From positions 1 to 64,000 of the forward strand of contig NW_026733926.1 in assembly GCF_028476545.1 (NCBI RefSeq): a DNA stretch of 64,000 nt, in the 5' to 3' direction. Below are positions 33,751 to 44,110 of the stretch, piece by piece. Numbering within the stretch: the first letter of the stretch is position 1; each line of letters opens with the position of its first letter. This DNA is from Physella acuta (Eukaryota > Mollusca > Gastropoda > Physidae). The position numbers and the translations under genes are program-made. Below the pieces are notes generated by a model, which was not told where the DNA came from, searched no databases, and worked only from the letters and a program-made list of their open reading frames with translations.

Positions 33751-34370
33751 GTTTTTAATACTTTACCGTAAGAAGTCTGTTATCACTTTAAACGACAGTA
33801 ACATTTTATTTTGCTTCACAGCAGAGCCGGTGCTACGTTTTCACAGCTCAACATCAGATATTTGTTATACAACATTCCATGTTTCACAACCTCTTCAGTG
33901 TTAAGACAATAAACATTCTAATGTGAATGTCTAGAATGCTGATTCATCATATTATGTTTTTGTTTATTTATAGACAGATGCGAGGCATTTAGCTAATTTG
34001 TTTTTAGATCAACTTTTTTTTGTGTGTAGGATCTAACCACCTGATATGAGTTCTATTTTTAGTAACGTCTTTTTGATTAGAGCATAGTGTTTACACTGGG
34101 AGTTGTCACGGTTTGACCTTTTGATTTTGTCAACAAGTCAAAGGTTGGCCATGTTTGTTTACATTCCAAGTTTGACAATGGTTTTTTGTTTAGTCAGCAT
34201 TCTACTGCAACATATTTTTTCCCAAACCTCTTTAACATTACAAAGCATTTTTTGGCTACATCAAGGACAAAGGTCATAAAAAAAACAATACAAATCTTTC
34301 AGTAGAGTTGTCTCCCCTTACGTTTTAGCAGACAGTCAATGGACGTGTTAAGATGTACCGGTTTCATTTT
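33751..34370. other. Unclassified AT-rich non-coding DNA
   Basis: No gene or repeat recognised; GTTGTCTCCCCTT motif near 34308. Confidence 0.4.
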
Positions 34371-34885
34371 ATGCTAGCGTCATTCCCACACACTACACCT
34401 CCCCACACTTCTACACCTTCCTCTACCCCACACATCTACCCCACCACTCCCACACCCTACACCTACCCACATCTCACATCTCCCCCCACCACTCACAAAC
34501 CCTACACCTCCCCACACAGCTGCACCCACATCTACCTCCCACATCTACCACACCACTCCCACACCCTACACATCACACATCTCCCCCCCCACAACTCCCA
34601 AACTCTACATCTCCCCACACATCTACCCCCACCACACCCTACACCTCCACACACCTTTAACCCCACCATTCCCACGCCCTACACCTTCCCACATCTTATC
34701 CCCCACCCCCATCACTTGCACACCCCACACCTCTAACCCACACTACTCCACACTACTCTACCCAACACCTCTCTACACCTCCCTACATCTTTACCCTACA
34801 TCTACACCCCCCACAACTCCCACATCCTACACTCCCCCCCCACCTCTACCCCCACCCCCACCTCCACCCCCTCCACGTCCACCCC
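34371..34885. repeat. C/A-rich low-complexity tract (CACACCCTACACCTCC-type)
   Basis: Irregular repeats of CTACACCTCCCCACA and CCCACCACTCCCACAC phrases with a strong lack of G on the plus strand. The Pro/Thr/His-rich frame across it is a composition artefact. Confidence 0.8.
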
Positions 34886-35239
34886 ACCATCTCTTGTTCC
34901 GTATACCGGCACCCGTGTATTCCGGCACTCACCGTTGTAATTGACGTTAATTGAGTTCCAGAGATCTACTGACAGATCCATCTGTTTACATCACTGCTCG
35001 TGCTGACAGCTCCACCCACAACTGACGTCTGCCGGTGTTAATTAGTCCAGGGGGAGGGGGGGGTCTACTTGTCCTAACTTTTTGTTTCTACACTTATGGG
35101 AGCTTTGTTCGTTTCTTGTAGGTTCGTTTCGTTAAATCTGTTTGATAGTTTTAAATATATGTACTTCAAAAAGTGGCCTTTTAATTTTTTCTTTTGCTAT
35201 TTGTTTTTTTTTTTTTTTTTTTTTTATGTTCACTGTTTT

Positions 35240-35500
35240 CGGTTCAGAAAACTGAAGGTTGGGTGTAGCGAAATGTGCCCTTGTGGCAAGGCCCCGGAAA
35301 ACACGGAGCACGTACTCCAGGAATGTACTTTGTATAGCCAGGCACGAGTCAGACACTGGCCCCAGCCCACCCCACTCAGGGAAAAATTATATGGGGCACC
35401 TGACAAACTGGAGACCACAGTCCGGTTTGTCCACGAAGTTGGACTTGTTGTCTGAATCCTCCACCATATTCACAATTAAGAACGAAGAAGAAGAAGAGGT
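35240..35500 (+). mobile_element. LINE 3' end: C-terminus of non-LTR retrotransposon ORF2 and GAA tail
   Basis: The frame ending at the stop at 35453-35455 encodes a C-terminal segment of about 70 residues. It has a Cys-rich CPCGKAPENTEHVLQEC motif (C-x-C, then H and C), followed by RHWPQPTPLREKLYG and ending VHEVGLVV. This C-x-C...H...C module followed by a TPLREKLYG-like phrase is typical of the end of ORF2 in jockey/I-like non-LTR elements of invertebrates (from memory, no search). After the stop comes a short 3' UTR ending ACAATTAAGAACGAAGAAGA. The reverse transcriptase and endonuclease domains are absent: the copy is strongly 5'-truncated, with its left join near a 22-T run at 35205-35225. 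Residues upstream of FRKLKVGC in the same open frame are unrelated T-rich sequence. The tail matches the SINE family 2 tail. Confidence 0.8.
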
Positions 35501-35950
35501 TAACTTGATCATTTGTTTATATAAAACATTGTTACCAGCACACAAAAAACAAAATAAATACAAAAAACACGTCTATTAAATCCTAATGAACAAAAAAACC
35601 ACTTCTGTATAACATAATTATATAACCAATGCACGTCAATTATAGGTTAAAGTAATTAGTTATCAGCCACACCAAAAAGTGCGAATCCAATTATGAAATG
35701 TTGCTATAAATAGTTTCTAGTACTGCACCTACAATCCGAGATTTATTTTCGCTGTACCATTAACGTAATGCAAGTTTTTTTTTTTTTATCTAATCCCTGG
35801 CACTATCTTTAGTTGACACGCCACGTTTCTGAGTGTTGTTGTTGTTGGCGGAGGGGTTCAGCGTTGTTGTAACCAAAGTGGCACCAAGGCTACTTTCTTT
35901 TCTTCTGTCTATACTTGATTGTTTGACACTTATAATTGTTTTTCTTACAC
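35501..35950. other. Unclassified AT-rich non-coding DNA
   Basis: Nothing recognised beyond a short T run near 35775. Confidence 0.4.
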
Positions 35951-35954
35951 TTTA

Positions 35955-36640
35955 GCGGTCTAGTTTAGAACCACACAGTAGGTTTATTATAGAAACTATA
36001 GAGGTCTAGTCTAGAACCTACAGAAGGTGTATCACAAGCTATAGTGGTCTAGTCTAGTCTAGAACAACACAATAGGTGTATCATAGAAACTATAGAGGTC
36101 TAGTCTAGTCTAGAACCACACAGAAGGTGTATCATAGAAACTATAGAGGTCTAGTTTAGAACCACATTAGGTTTATCATAGAAACTATAGAGGTCTAGTC
36201 TAGAATCACATTAGGTTTATCATAGAAACTAAAGAGGTCTAGTCTAGTCTAGAACCACAGTGTATCATAGAAACTATAGAGGTCTAGTCTAGAACTACAC
36301 AATAGGTTATAATAGAAACTATAGTGGTCTAGTCTAGTCTAGAACCACAGTGTAGGTTTATCATAGAAACTATAGAGGTCTTTTCTAGTCTAGAACCACA
36401 GTGTATCATAGAAACTAGAGCGGTCTAGACGTGATTGATACAATCAGTATGTGTATATATACACCATAGTGGTCTAGTTTTATTTGAACCCTTCTGTATG
36501 TGTATCATAAACAACATAGTGGTCTAGTCTTAAACCATTAAGTATGTGTAACATAAACAACATAATAGTATAGTCTTGAAGCATTCACTAGATGCATCTT
36601 ATACATCATAGTGGTCTAGACTTGCTTGAATTATTTAGAA
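35955..36640. repeat. About 50-60-bp degenerate repeat (GAGGTCTAGTCTAGAACCAC)
   Basis: Units share ATCATAGAAACTATAGAGGT then CTAGTCTAGTCTAGAACCAC. Spacing varies because the CTAGT step is present two to three times. It is well kept to about 36430, then decays (CATAGTGGTCTAG forms) to 36640. Confidence 0.85.
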
Positions 36641-37559
36641 CTTCTATCTTATATATTTTTGGCGTAGTTGTTATTTCCTATAAACCAAAAACTTTTCACT
36701 TTGTATACACCTGCTTGGTTTATTTTGAACAAAAATAAAATTCTTGTGTTATTTTAAAACAGTTGAAAATTACAGATGTAGATAATAAAATAACACGAAA
36801 CATTTTACAATTAAATTAAAGTTCGATACATTTGTTGCATCGAATGTTGTATATATTTGAAACTTAAACTATCTTTCTTCCCTCTTATATGTATCATATC
36901 CTGTTGCAGTAGCGACTTTAAGTTATAACTAAACAAAATGAATGCAGCTAATTAGAAGTATGATAAACTTTATAAAGCAGTATATAATTAATACACGAGT
37001 TAGAATTAAAGCAACGAAAAACGGGCGTGTAATGGATTTTGAATCAAAGGAAGTATTAAATCCAACACGAAATTAAATATAAACAAAAATTAAATTGTTT
37101 ATATTATAGGCTACTTCAATTTTTGTCTGCTTAGAGATTTTAATACATGTTCTTTTACTTTAACTGTCTTCAAACATAAAACAGTGGCATGTTATTTCTG
37201 TTTTTTTATAAATCGATGTACATATATTTCTAGTTTTATTGCATTATTTTTTCTCTCGTTAATCACAGGTGAATATTCCTGCCTGATAAGCCGAGTAGCG
37301 GCCCCTGGCCACTTCCGACGTACTTAGATCTCCCCTCAAGTGTGGATTATAAAACTTTGGGTGTGATTTATCGTGACGCAGAGTGGCGCTACCAGCAACC
37401 CGTAAGTTTTTTTTTTTTTTTTTTTACAAGCTGTAACTTTTTTTTTACTGGTAACTTGGTATAACATTTGGGTGTTTACTCGACATAGAAAAATTGTACC
37501 CTCCATAAATATCACCCCCTTCCCTACCCCCCCCCCCCCCCCACACACCCTTACCGTGT
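36641..37559. other. Unclassified AT-rich non-coding DNA
   Basis: A T run at 37407-37425 and a C run at 37528-37542; otherwise nothing recognised. Confidence 0.4.
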
Positions 37560-37595
37560 CGCCATGGCAACAGTTGTTATATCACGCCGTGGTTG

Positions 37596-37773
37596 CTGTG
37601 TTTCTTCCAGACTCTTGATATTTTCGGGGGGGGGGGGGGAAGCAACATTTTCCGGTGGGGGTGGGGGCGGACACTGGTAAAAGTATGTATCTATATCAAT
37701 TATATTTCGTTCGGGGGGGGGGGGCGGTAGACGTGCTTCGGGTGGGGGGATAGGATGCCTGGAAGAAACTCTG
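37596..37773. mobile_element. MITE family B copy
   Basis: Begins CTGTGTTTCTTCCAGAC, ends GCCTGGAAGAAACTCTG. Flanking 8-mers CGTGGTTG and CGTGGGTG agree at 7 of 8. Inside are three G-rich blocks separated by AACATTTTCC, GGACACTGGTAAAAGTATGT and the TTATATTTCGTTCG phrase. Confidence 0.82.
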
Positions 37774-37873
37774 CGTGGGTGTAGCTGGCGTTGCTAAACT
37801 GTATCATGGATCTGAAGGTTCTCACGTTTCTATAATGGCCACACGCAACCGTTGTTATATCACGCTGTGGGTG

Positions 37874-38083
37874 CTGTGTTTCTTTCAGACTTTTTTCTCC
37901 GAGGGGGAGGGGGGTGTGGGGGGCTCTTGATATTTTCGGGGAGGGGGGCAACATTTTCCTGTGGGGGGGGGGCGGACACTGGTAAAAGTATGTATTCTAT
38001 ATAAATTATATTTCGTTGGGGGGGGGGGGGGTAGACGTTCTTCAAGGGGGGGGGGGGCGGTGAGATGCCTGGAAGAAACTCTG
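37874..38083. mobile_element. MITE family B copy
   Basis: Begins CTGTGTTTCTTTCAGAC, ends GCCTGGAAGAAACTCTG. Flanking 8-mers TGTGGGTG and CGTGGGTG agree at 7 of 8. It is the duplicated sister of the preceding copy, differing mainly in lengths of G runs. Confidence 0.82.
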
Positions 38084-38288
38084 CGTGGGTGTAGCGGGCA
38101 TTGCTAAACTGTATCGTGGATCTGAAGGTTCTCAGGTTTCTTGAATGGCCACACGCAACCGTTTGTTATATCCCGCCATGGGTATAGCTTGTAGTGCTAA
38201 ACTGTATCATGGATCTGAAGGTTCTCACGTTTCTATAATGGCCACACGCAACCGTTGTTGTGAGCGATGAAGTGATGTGGACGCCAGT

Positions 38289-38390
38289 CACGTGATGGCC
38301 TACACACGTGTGGTTGCTGGTAGGGTTGGGCTTTAGACAACGTGATGGCCTACACACGTGTGGTTGCTGGTAGGGTTGGGCTTTAGACAA
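38289..38390. repeat. 50-bp duplicate
   Basis: Two copies, 50 bp apart, of a unit containing CGTGATGGCCTACACACGTG then TGGTTGCTGGTAGGGTTGGG. Confidence 0.9.
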
Positions 38391-38399
38391 GAACGCGCT

Positions 38400-38685
38400 G
38401 TGTGTGAGCACATGTCAGATGTGAAGAGCTAATTATAGATATCTCGTGTAGTGAAGTGATGAGTGAACTCTAGATATGCGATGTGATAAGTGTGAATCGT
38501 ACGTATCTAGTTGAGGAAATTGATGAGTGAATTGAAGATATGATAGTTTGATAAATTGAAGTGTGAATCATACATATCTAGTTGAGAAAATTGATGAGAA
38601 AATTGAAGATATGTAAATTGGACATGTCTAGTCACACATGAGGGTTTTGTGCAGCCATCTATCAAATCCGCGTCTCACGTACAGC
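38400..38685. other. Degenerate GATGAGTGAA-type repeat
   Basis: Loose repeats of GTGAAGTGATGAGTGAA and ATACATATCTAGTTGAGAAA phrases; otherwise unclassified. Confidence 0.5.
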
Positions 38686-38689
38686 GACA

Positions 38690-41570
38690 ATTGAGTTACC
38701 TATGTTGAGTGACCTATGTTGGATGACTTTTTTGAGTGACCTTTGATGAACGACCTATGTTGGCTGACCATAATTAAGTGACATATGTTGTGTGACCTAT
38801 GTTGAGTGACCTATATTGGGTGACCTATGTTGGCTGACTAATATTAAGTGGCATATGTTGAGTGACCTATGTTCAGTGACCTAAGTTGGGTGACCTATGT
38901 TGAGTGACCTATTTTGGGTGACCTATGTTGGCTGACCTATGTTGAGTGACCTATGTTGGCTGACCTATGTTGGGTGACCTATGTTGGATGACCTATGTTG
39001 GCTGACCTATGTTGAGTGACCTATGTTGGCTGACCTATGTTACGTGACCTATGTTGGCTGACCTATGTTACGTGACCTATGTTGGCTGACCTATGTTGGC
39101 TGACCTATGCTGGGTGACCTATGTTGAGTGACCTATGTTGGCTGATCTATGTTAGGTGACCTATGTTGGCTGACCTATGTTGGGTGACCTATGTTGGCTG
39201 ACCTATGTTGGCTGACCAATGTTAGCTGACCTATGTTGGCTGACCTATTTTGGGTGACCTATGTTGAGTGACCTATGTTAAATGACCTATGTTAAATGAC
39301 CTATGTTGAGTGACTTATGTTGAGTGACCTATGTTGGGTGACCTATGTTGAGTGACCTATGTTGGGTGACCTATGTTGGCTGACCTATGTTGGGTGACCT
39401 ATGTTGGCTGACCTATGTTGGGTGACCTATGTTGGCTGACCTATGTTGGCTGACCTATGTTGGCTGACCTATGTTGGGTGACTTATGTTACGTAACCCAT
39501 GTTGGCTGACCTATGTTGGCTGACCTATGTTGGCTGACCTATGTTGGCTGACCTATGTTACGGGACCTATGTTGGTTGACCTATGTTGGGTGACCTATGT
39601 TGGGTGACCTATGTTGGGTGACCTATGTTGGCTGACCTATGTTACGTGACCTATGTTGGTTGACCTATGTTGGGTGACCAATGTTGGCTGACCTATGTTG
39701 GGTGACCTATGTTGGCTGACCTATGTTGGGTGACCTATGTAGGCTGACCTATGTTGGCTGACCTATGTTAGGGTGACTTATGTTACGTAACCCATGTTGG
39801 CTGACCTATGTTGGCTGACCTATGTTTGCTGACCTATGTTAAGTGACCTATGTTGAGTGACCTATGTTGGGTGACCTATGTTGGTTGACCTATGTTGGCT
39901 GACCTATGTTGGGTGACCTATGTTGGCTGACCTATGTTACGTGACCTATGTTTGTTGACCTATGTTGGGTGACCAATGCTGGCTGACGTATGTTGGGTGA
40001 CCTATGTTGGCTGACCTATGTTGGGTGACCTATGTTGGGTGACCTATGTTGGCTGACCTATGTTGGGTGACTTATGTTGGCTGACCTATGTTGGCTGACC
40101 TATGTTGAGTGACCTATGTTGGGTGACCTATGTTGAGTGACCTATGTTGGGTGACCTATGTTGGCTGACCTATGTTGGGTGACCTATGTTGGCTGACCTA
40201 TGTTGGGTGACCTATGTTGGCTGACCTATGTTGGCTGACCTATGTTGGCTGACCTATGTTGGGTGACTTATGTTACGTAACCCATGTTGGCTGACCTATG
40301 TTGGCTGACCTATGTTGGCTGACCTATGTTGGCTGACCTATGTTACGGGACCTATGTTGGTTGACCTATGTTGGGTGACCTATGTTGGGTGACCTATGTT
40401 GGCTGACCTATGTTGGGTGACTTATGTTACGTAACCCATGTTGGCTGACCTATGTTGGCTGACCTATGTTGGCTGACCTATGTTGGCTGACCTATGTTAC
40501 GGGACCTATGTTGGTTGACCTATGTTGGGTGACCTATGTTGGGTGACCTATGTTGGGTGACCTATGTTGGCTGACCTATGTTACGTGACCTATGTTGGTT
40601 GACCTATGTTGGGTGACCAATGTTGGCTGACCTATGTTGGGTGACCTATGTTGGCTGACCTATGTTGGGTGACCTATGTAGGCTGACCTATGTTGGCTGA
40701 CCTATGTTAGGGTGACTTATGTTACGTAACCCATGTTGGCTGACCTATGTTGGCTGACCTATGTTTGCTGACCTATGTTAAGTGACCTATGTTGAGTGAC
40801 CTATGTTGGGTGACCTATGTTGGTTGACCTATGTTGGCTGACCTATGTTGGGTGACCTATGTTGGCTGACCTATGTTACGTGACCTATGTTTGTTGACCT
40901 ATGTTGGGTGACCAATGCTGGCTGACGTATGTTGGGTGACCTATGTTGGCTGACCTATGTTGGGTGACCTATGTTGGGTGACCTATGTTGGCTGACCTAT
41001 GTTGGGTGACTTATGTTGGCTGACCTATGTTGGCTGACCTATGTTGAGTGACCTATGTTAAATGACCTATGTTGAGTGACCTGTGTTGGCTGACCTATGT
41101 TGAGTGACCTATGTTGGCTGACCTATGTTACGTGACCTATGTTGGCTGACCTTTGTTGGCTGACCTATGTTAGCTGACCTATGTTGGCTGACCTATGCTG
41201 GGTGACCTATGTTGAGTGACCTATGTTGGCTGACCTTTGTTGAGTGACCTATGTTGGCTGACCTATGCTGGGTGACCTATGTTGGCTGACCTATGCTGGG
41301 TGACCTATGTTGGCTGACCTATGCTGGGTGACCTATGTTGAGTGACCTATGTTGGCTGACCTTTGTTGAGTGACCTATGTTGGCTGACCTATGCTGGATG
41401 ACCTATGTTGGCTGACCTATGCTGGGTGACCTATGTTGAGTGACCTATGTTGGCTGACCTATGTTGAGTGACCTATGGTGGCTGACCTATGTTGAGTGAC
41501 CTATGTTGAGTGACCTATGTTAAATGACCTATGTTGGCTGATCTATGTTGGCTGACCCTTGTTGGCTGAA
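38690..41570. repeat. 14-bp satellite TGACCTATGTTGGC, about 200 copies
   Basis: The unit is TGACCTATGTTGGC with GGG, GAG, ACG and AAA variants in the last positions. Higher-order structure is clear. About 665 bp (39455-40120) recurs at an offset of 939 bp with no difference that I could find by eye. A shared landmark TTACGGGACC occurs at 39561, 40346 and 40500, and CTTATGTTACGTAACCCATG occurs five times. Each unit holds TGACCT, the reverse of the nuclear-receptor half-site AGGTCA, spaced 8 bp apart. Confidence 0.95.
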
Positions 41571-41724
41571 GATTTAACTCACACATACATACGTTTGGAA
41601 AATTTAAAAATAAAATACACACTTTAAATACTGCGAGATTCTTTTTTAAAAGAAATAATTCATTTAAGTGTAGACGGTTAAAGTTATTTTTAAATTTTGT
41701 TTGCAATATAAACATCCCCTTCTG

Positions 41725-41890
41725 CTACGGAGCAGTCGAACGGTAGAGCATGCAACTGCTTGAGTACAAATCCGGGTATAAGTACGTAGAACACTTCTGA
41801 GTCCACCCAGCTGTGTTGGGTACCTAACTGACGTAAGTGGAAAGTAATGACGGCTGGGCATAATGTTGACCACACGATCTAAACATGCCA
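41725..41890 (+). mobile_element. SINE family 1 copy, 3'-truncated
   Basis: The head GGAGCAGTCGAACGGTAGAG is diverged. The B box (GAGTACAAATCCGGG), core (GAGTCCACCCAGCTGTGTTG, GGTACCTAACTGACG) and GGCTGGGCATAATGTTGACC are clear. It ends after CACACGATCT. Confidence 0.78.
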
Positions 41891-43050
41891 TTTTAAAAAG
41901 TAATACATGCACAAATATCGTTTACAATATGCCTCGTTTATTTTATTATGCCCCCCCCCCCCACACACACACACTCACGCAATTAGTTTATTACTTGATA
42001 TAAACAATTTTAAATAAAGTACTTTAGTAACCAAGAAATTTAGTTATGTAAATTTAGTGGGCAAACAAATTTCATCCCGGCTTCTGAACGTAGTGGAACA
42101 TGATTGGTCGCTTGGCTTTTAGCCTAATGGGTTAGATATAAATGGACCAGTTTTCATTTTAATGCAAAATATAGGCTGGGGTCTAAAAAGTTGAACTCAT
42201 TTGATCGGCGTTTCATTTTAATACTATGTATAAGCCGGGGTCTAAAAAGTTGAATTCATTTTGTTAGTAAAATGTCAGCGTTTCATTATTCTACTTTGCG
42301 TGTTGGTAAAGTTTTACTCTATGTAGAAAGTTGTAACATTAAAAGTGGTTTTTAATACACCTAGTTACCACCTGCCTGATGTGGTTGATATTGGGGGAGG
42401 GGTGGGTGGTAAAAAAAAACAACAACTGATAACACGATAAATCTTTGTTTAGTGCTATTATCTTCACTTTTTTGTTCCGGGTTTTAAAAAATATTTTTTT
42501 TTCTTCCTAAAAAATATTCGTTTGTTGAGGCTACACCCTTGCATAAATTCTATTTCTGGAGAGGTGGAGAGGGTGGGGGGTGGGGGGGATTTTCTTTTGA
42601 AATAATAAAAAAAAATTCATTTCATGGGAGGCAAAGAATTTAATCGCATCCGATCCGAGCTTTCTTCTCTAAACCCCTGCCTTTTTTTCAGCATTACGTC
42701 CCCTGCTGCTCAGCCATCTTTAATAAAGGGAAGTAATTCTGACGGCGTGGAGTTATGGCCGCTATTGAGGGAGAGAAATTAACATCTAGTTTTCCTTTCT
42801 GATCTTAATATATTTTTGGCACCCAGCAATGCAGTCAATCTGTATCAGTTACACAGCAGATAAGCAAGTGTAAAGATTATATCTGCAGCTGATTAATACT
42901 CATTTGAACTATATAATGCATGCTTTTATAAAACATCACGTGATCGTGTTGCTATATTTAGATAATGTATTCATTCAACAATCTTGCAAATATTAAAAAG
43001 AGTATACATTTTAATTTTTTAGTTTCCTTTAAGTATTAAAAAAAACACTT
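41891..43050. other. Unclassified DNA with a short direct repeat
   Basis: A C run into (CA)n lies at 41950-41975. Two imperfect units of about 75 bp sharing TTTCATTTTAAT and GGGGTCTAAAAAGTTGAA lie at 42150-42260. AAAGGGAAGTAATTCTG occurs at about 42725. No gene. Confidence 0.45.
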
Positions 43051-43052
43051 AC

Positions 43053-43210
43053 ACTTCTTCGTTCTTAATTTTAGTGTTGGAAGAAATTCTCTACTTGTCG
43101 CCATATAGGCCATAGACTACGATTTCAGCCTGCTTTTCTTTCTGGATTTGCTTCCGTATCCTTCTTTCCAACCAAGAACAAACTAAAACTCGCATCAGTT
43201 GTTTGATTTT
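43053..43210 (-). mobile_element. SINE family 2 copy, internally deleted
   Basis: On the minus strand it ends AATTAAGAACGAAGAAG. The family body (CAGGCTGAAATCG, AAATCCAGAAAGAAAAGCAG, TTTGTTCTTGGTTGGA) is intact, but the second tRNA-like segment is mostly missing. Its 5' side runs directly into the 50-bp satellite. Confidence 0.82.
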
Positions 43211-43510
43211 GGAGTTGTCTCTCTTAGATGGGTTGCTGTCCCTAGCTATCGAGTCACTTTGGAGTTGTCTCTCTTAGTTGGGTTGCTGTCCCTAGCTATC
43301 GAGTCACTTTGGAGTTGTCTCTCTTAGATGGGTTGCTGTCCCTAGCTATAGAGTCATTTTGGAGTTGTCTCTCTTAGATGGGTTGCTGCCCCTATCTATA
43401 GAGTCACTTTGGAGTTGTCTCTACTAGATGGGTTACTGTCCCTAGCTATCGAGTCACTTTGGAGTTGTCTCTCTTAGATGGGTTACTGTTCCTAGCTATC
43501 GAGTCACGGT
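43211..43510. repeat. 50-bp satellite derived from SINE family 2 body, 6 copies
   Basis: GGAGTTGTCTCTCTTAGATG starts at 43211, 43261, 43311, 43361, 43411 and 43461, exactly 50 bp apart. It is followed by GGTTGCTGTCCCTAGCTATC. The same phrase is single-copy in the SINE family 2 elements at 33.69 kb and (inverted) 45.67 kb. Confidence 0.95.
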
Positions 43511-43529
43511 ACAAGGATGTAATTATATC

Positions 43530-44110
43530 CTTCAATATTCAGCCTAGCCCTCTACATAACCCAAATGTGACCCTAGTCTTAATCGTCTACATTACCCAAA
43601 TCTGACCCTAGTCTTAATCCTCTAAATATCCCTAATGTGACACTAGTCTTAATCCTCTAAATATCCCTAATGTGGACCTAGTCTTAATCCTCTACATAAC
43701 CCATTTGTGACACTAGTCTTAATCCTCTATATAACCCAAATCTGACCTTAGCCTAATCCTCTACACAACCCAAATGTGACCCTCGTCTTAATCCTCTAAA
43801 TATCCCTAATGTGACACTAGTCTTAATCCTCTAAATATCCCAAATCTGGCCCTAGTCTTAACCCTCCACATAACCCAAATCTGACCCTAGTCCTAATCCT
43901 CTACATAACCCAAATGTGACCCTCGTCTTAATCCTCTAAATATCCCTAATGTGACACTAGTCTTAATCCTCTAAATATCCCAAATCTGGCCCTAGTCTTA
44001 ATCCTCCACATAACCCAAATCTGACCCTAGTCCTAATCCTCTACATAACCCAAATGTGACCCTAGTCCTAATCCTCCACATAACCCATTTGTGTCTATAG
44101 TCCTAACCCT
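43530..44110. repeat. 35-bp degenerate repeat, about 16 copies
   Basis: Units follow CCTAGTCTTAATCCTCTACA then TAACCCAAATGTGAC, with AAATATCCCTAATGTGACAC variants. A run of about three units (CCAAATCTGGCCCTAGTC and neighbours) is repeated about 130 bp later, showing segmental expansion. Confidence 0.9.

Larger units (their letters stand above)
37560..38260. repeat. Tandem duplication carrying two MITEs plus one MITE-free unit
   Basis: The host unit (GCCACACGCAACCGTTGTTA, then TATCACGC; later GCTAAACTGTATCATGGATC and TGAAGGTTCTCACGTTTC) occurs three times. GTATC(A/G)TGGA lies at 37801, 38111 and 38204. The step of 310 bp includes a MITE; the last step of 93 bp does not. 310 minus the MITE and its 8-bp duplication is about 92, matching the bare unit. 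Confidence 0.85.

Noticed and set aside
34353-34736. Pro/Thr/His-rich frame
   Set aside because: Product of the C/A-only low-complexity tract.
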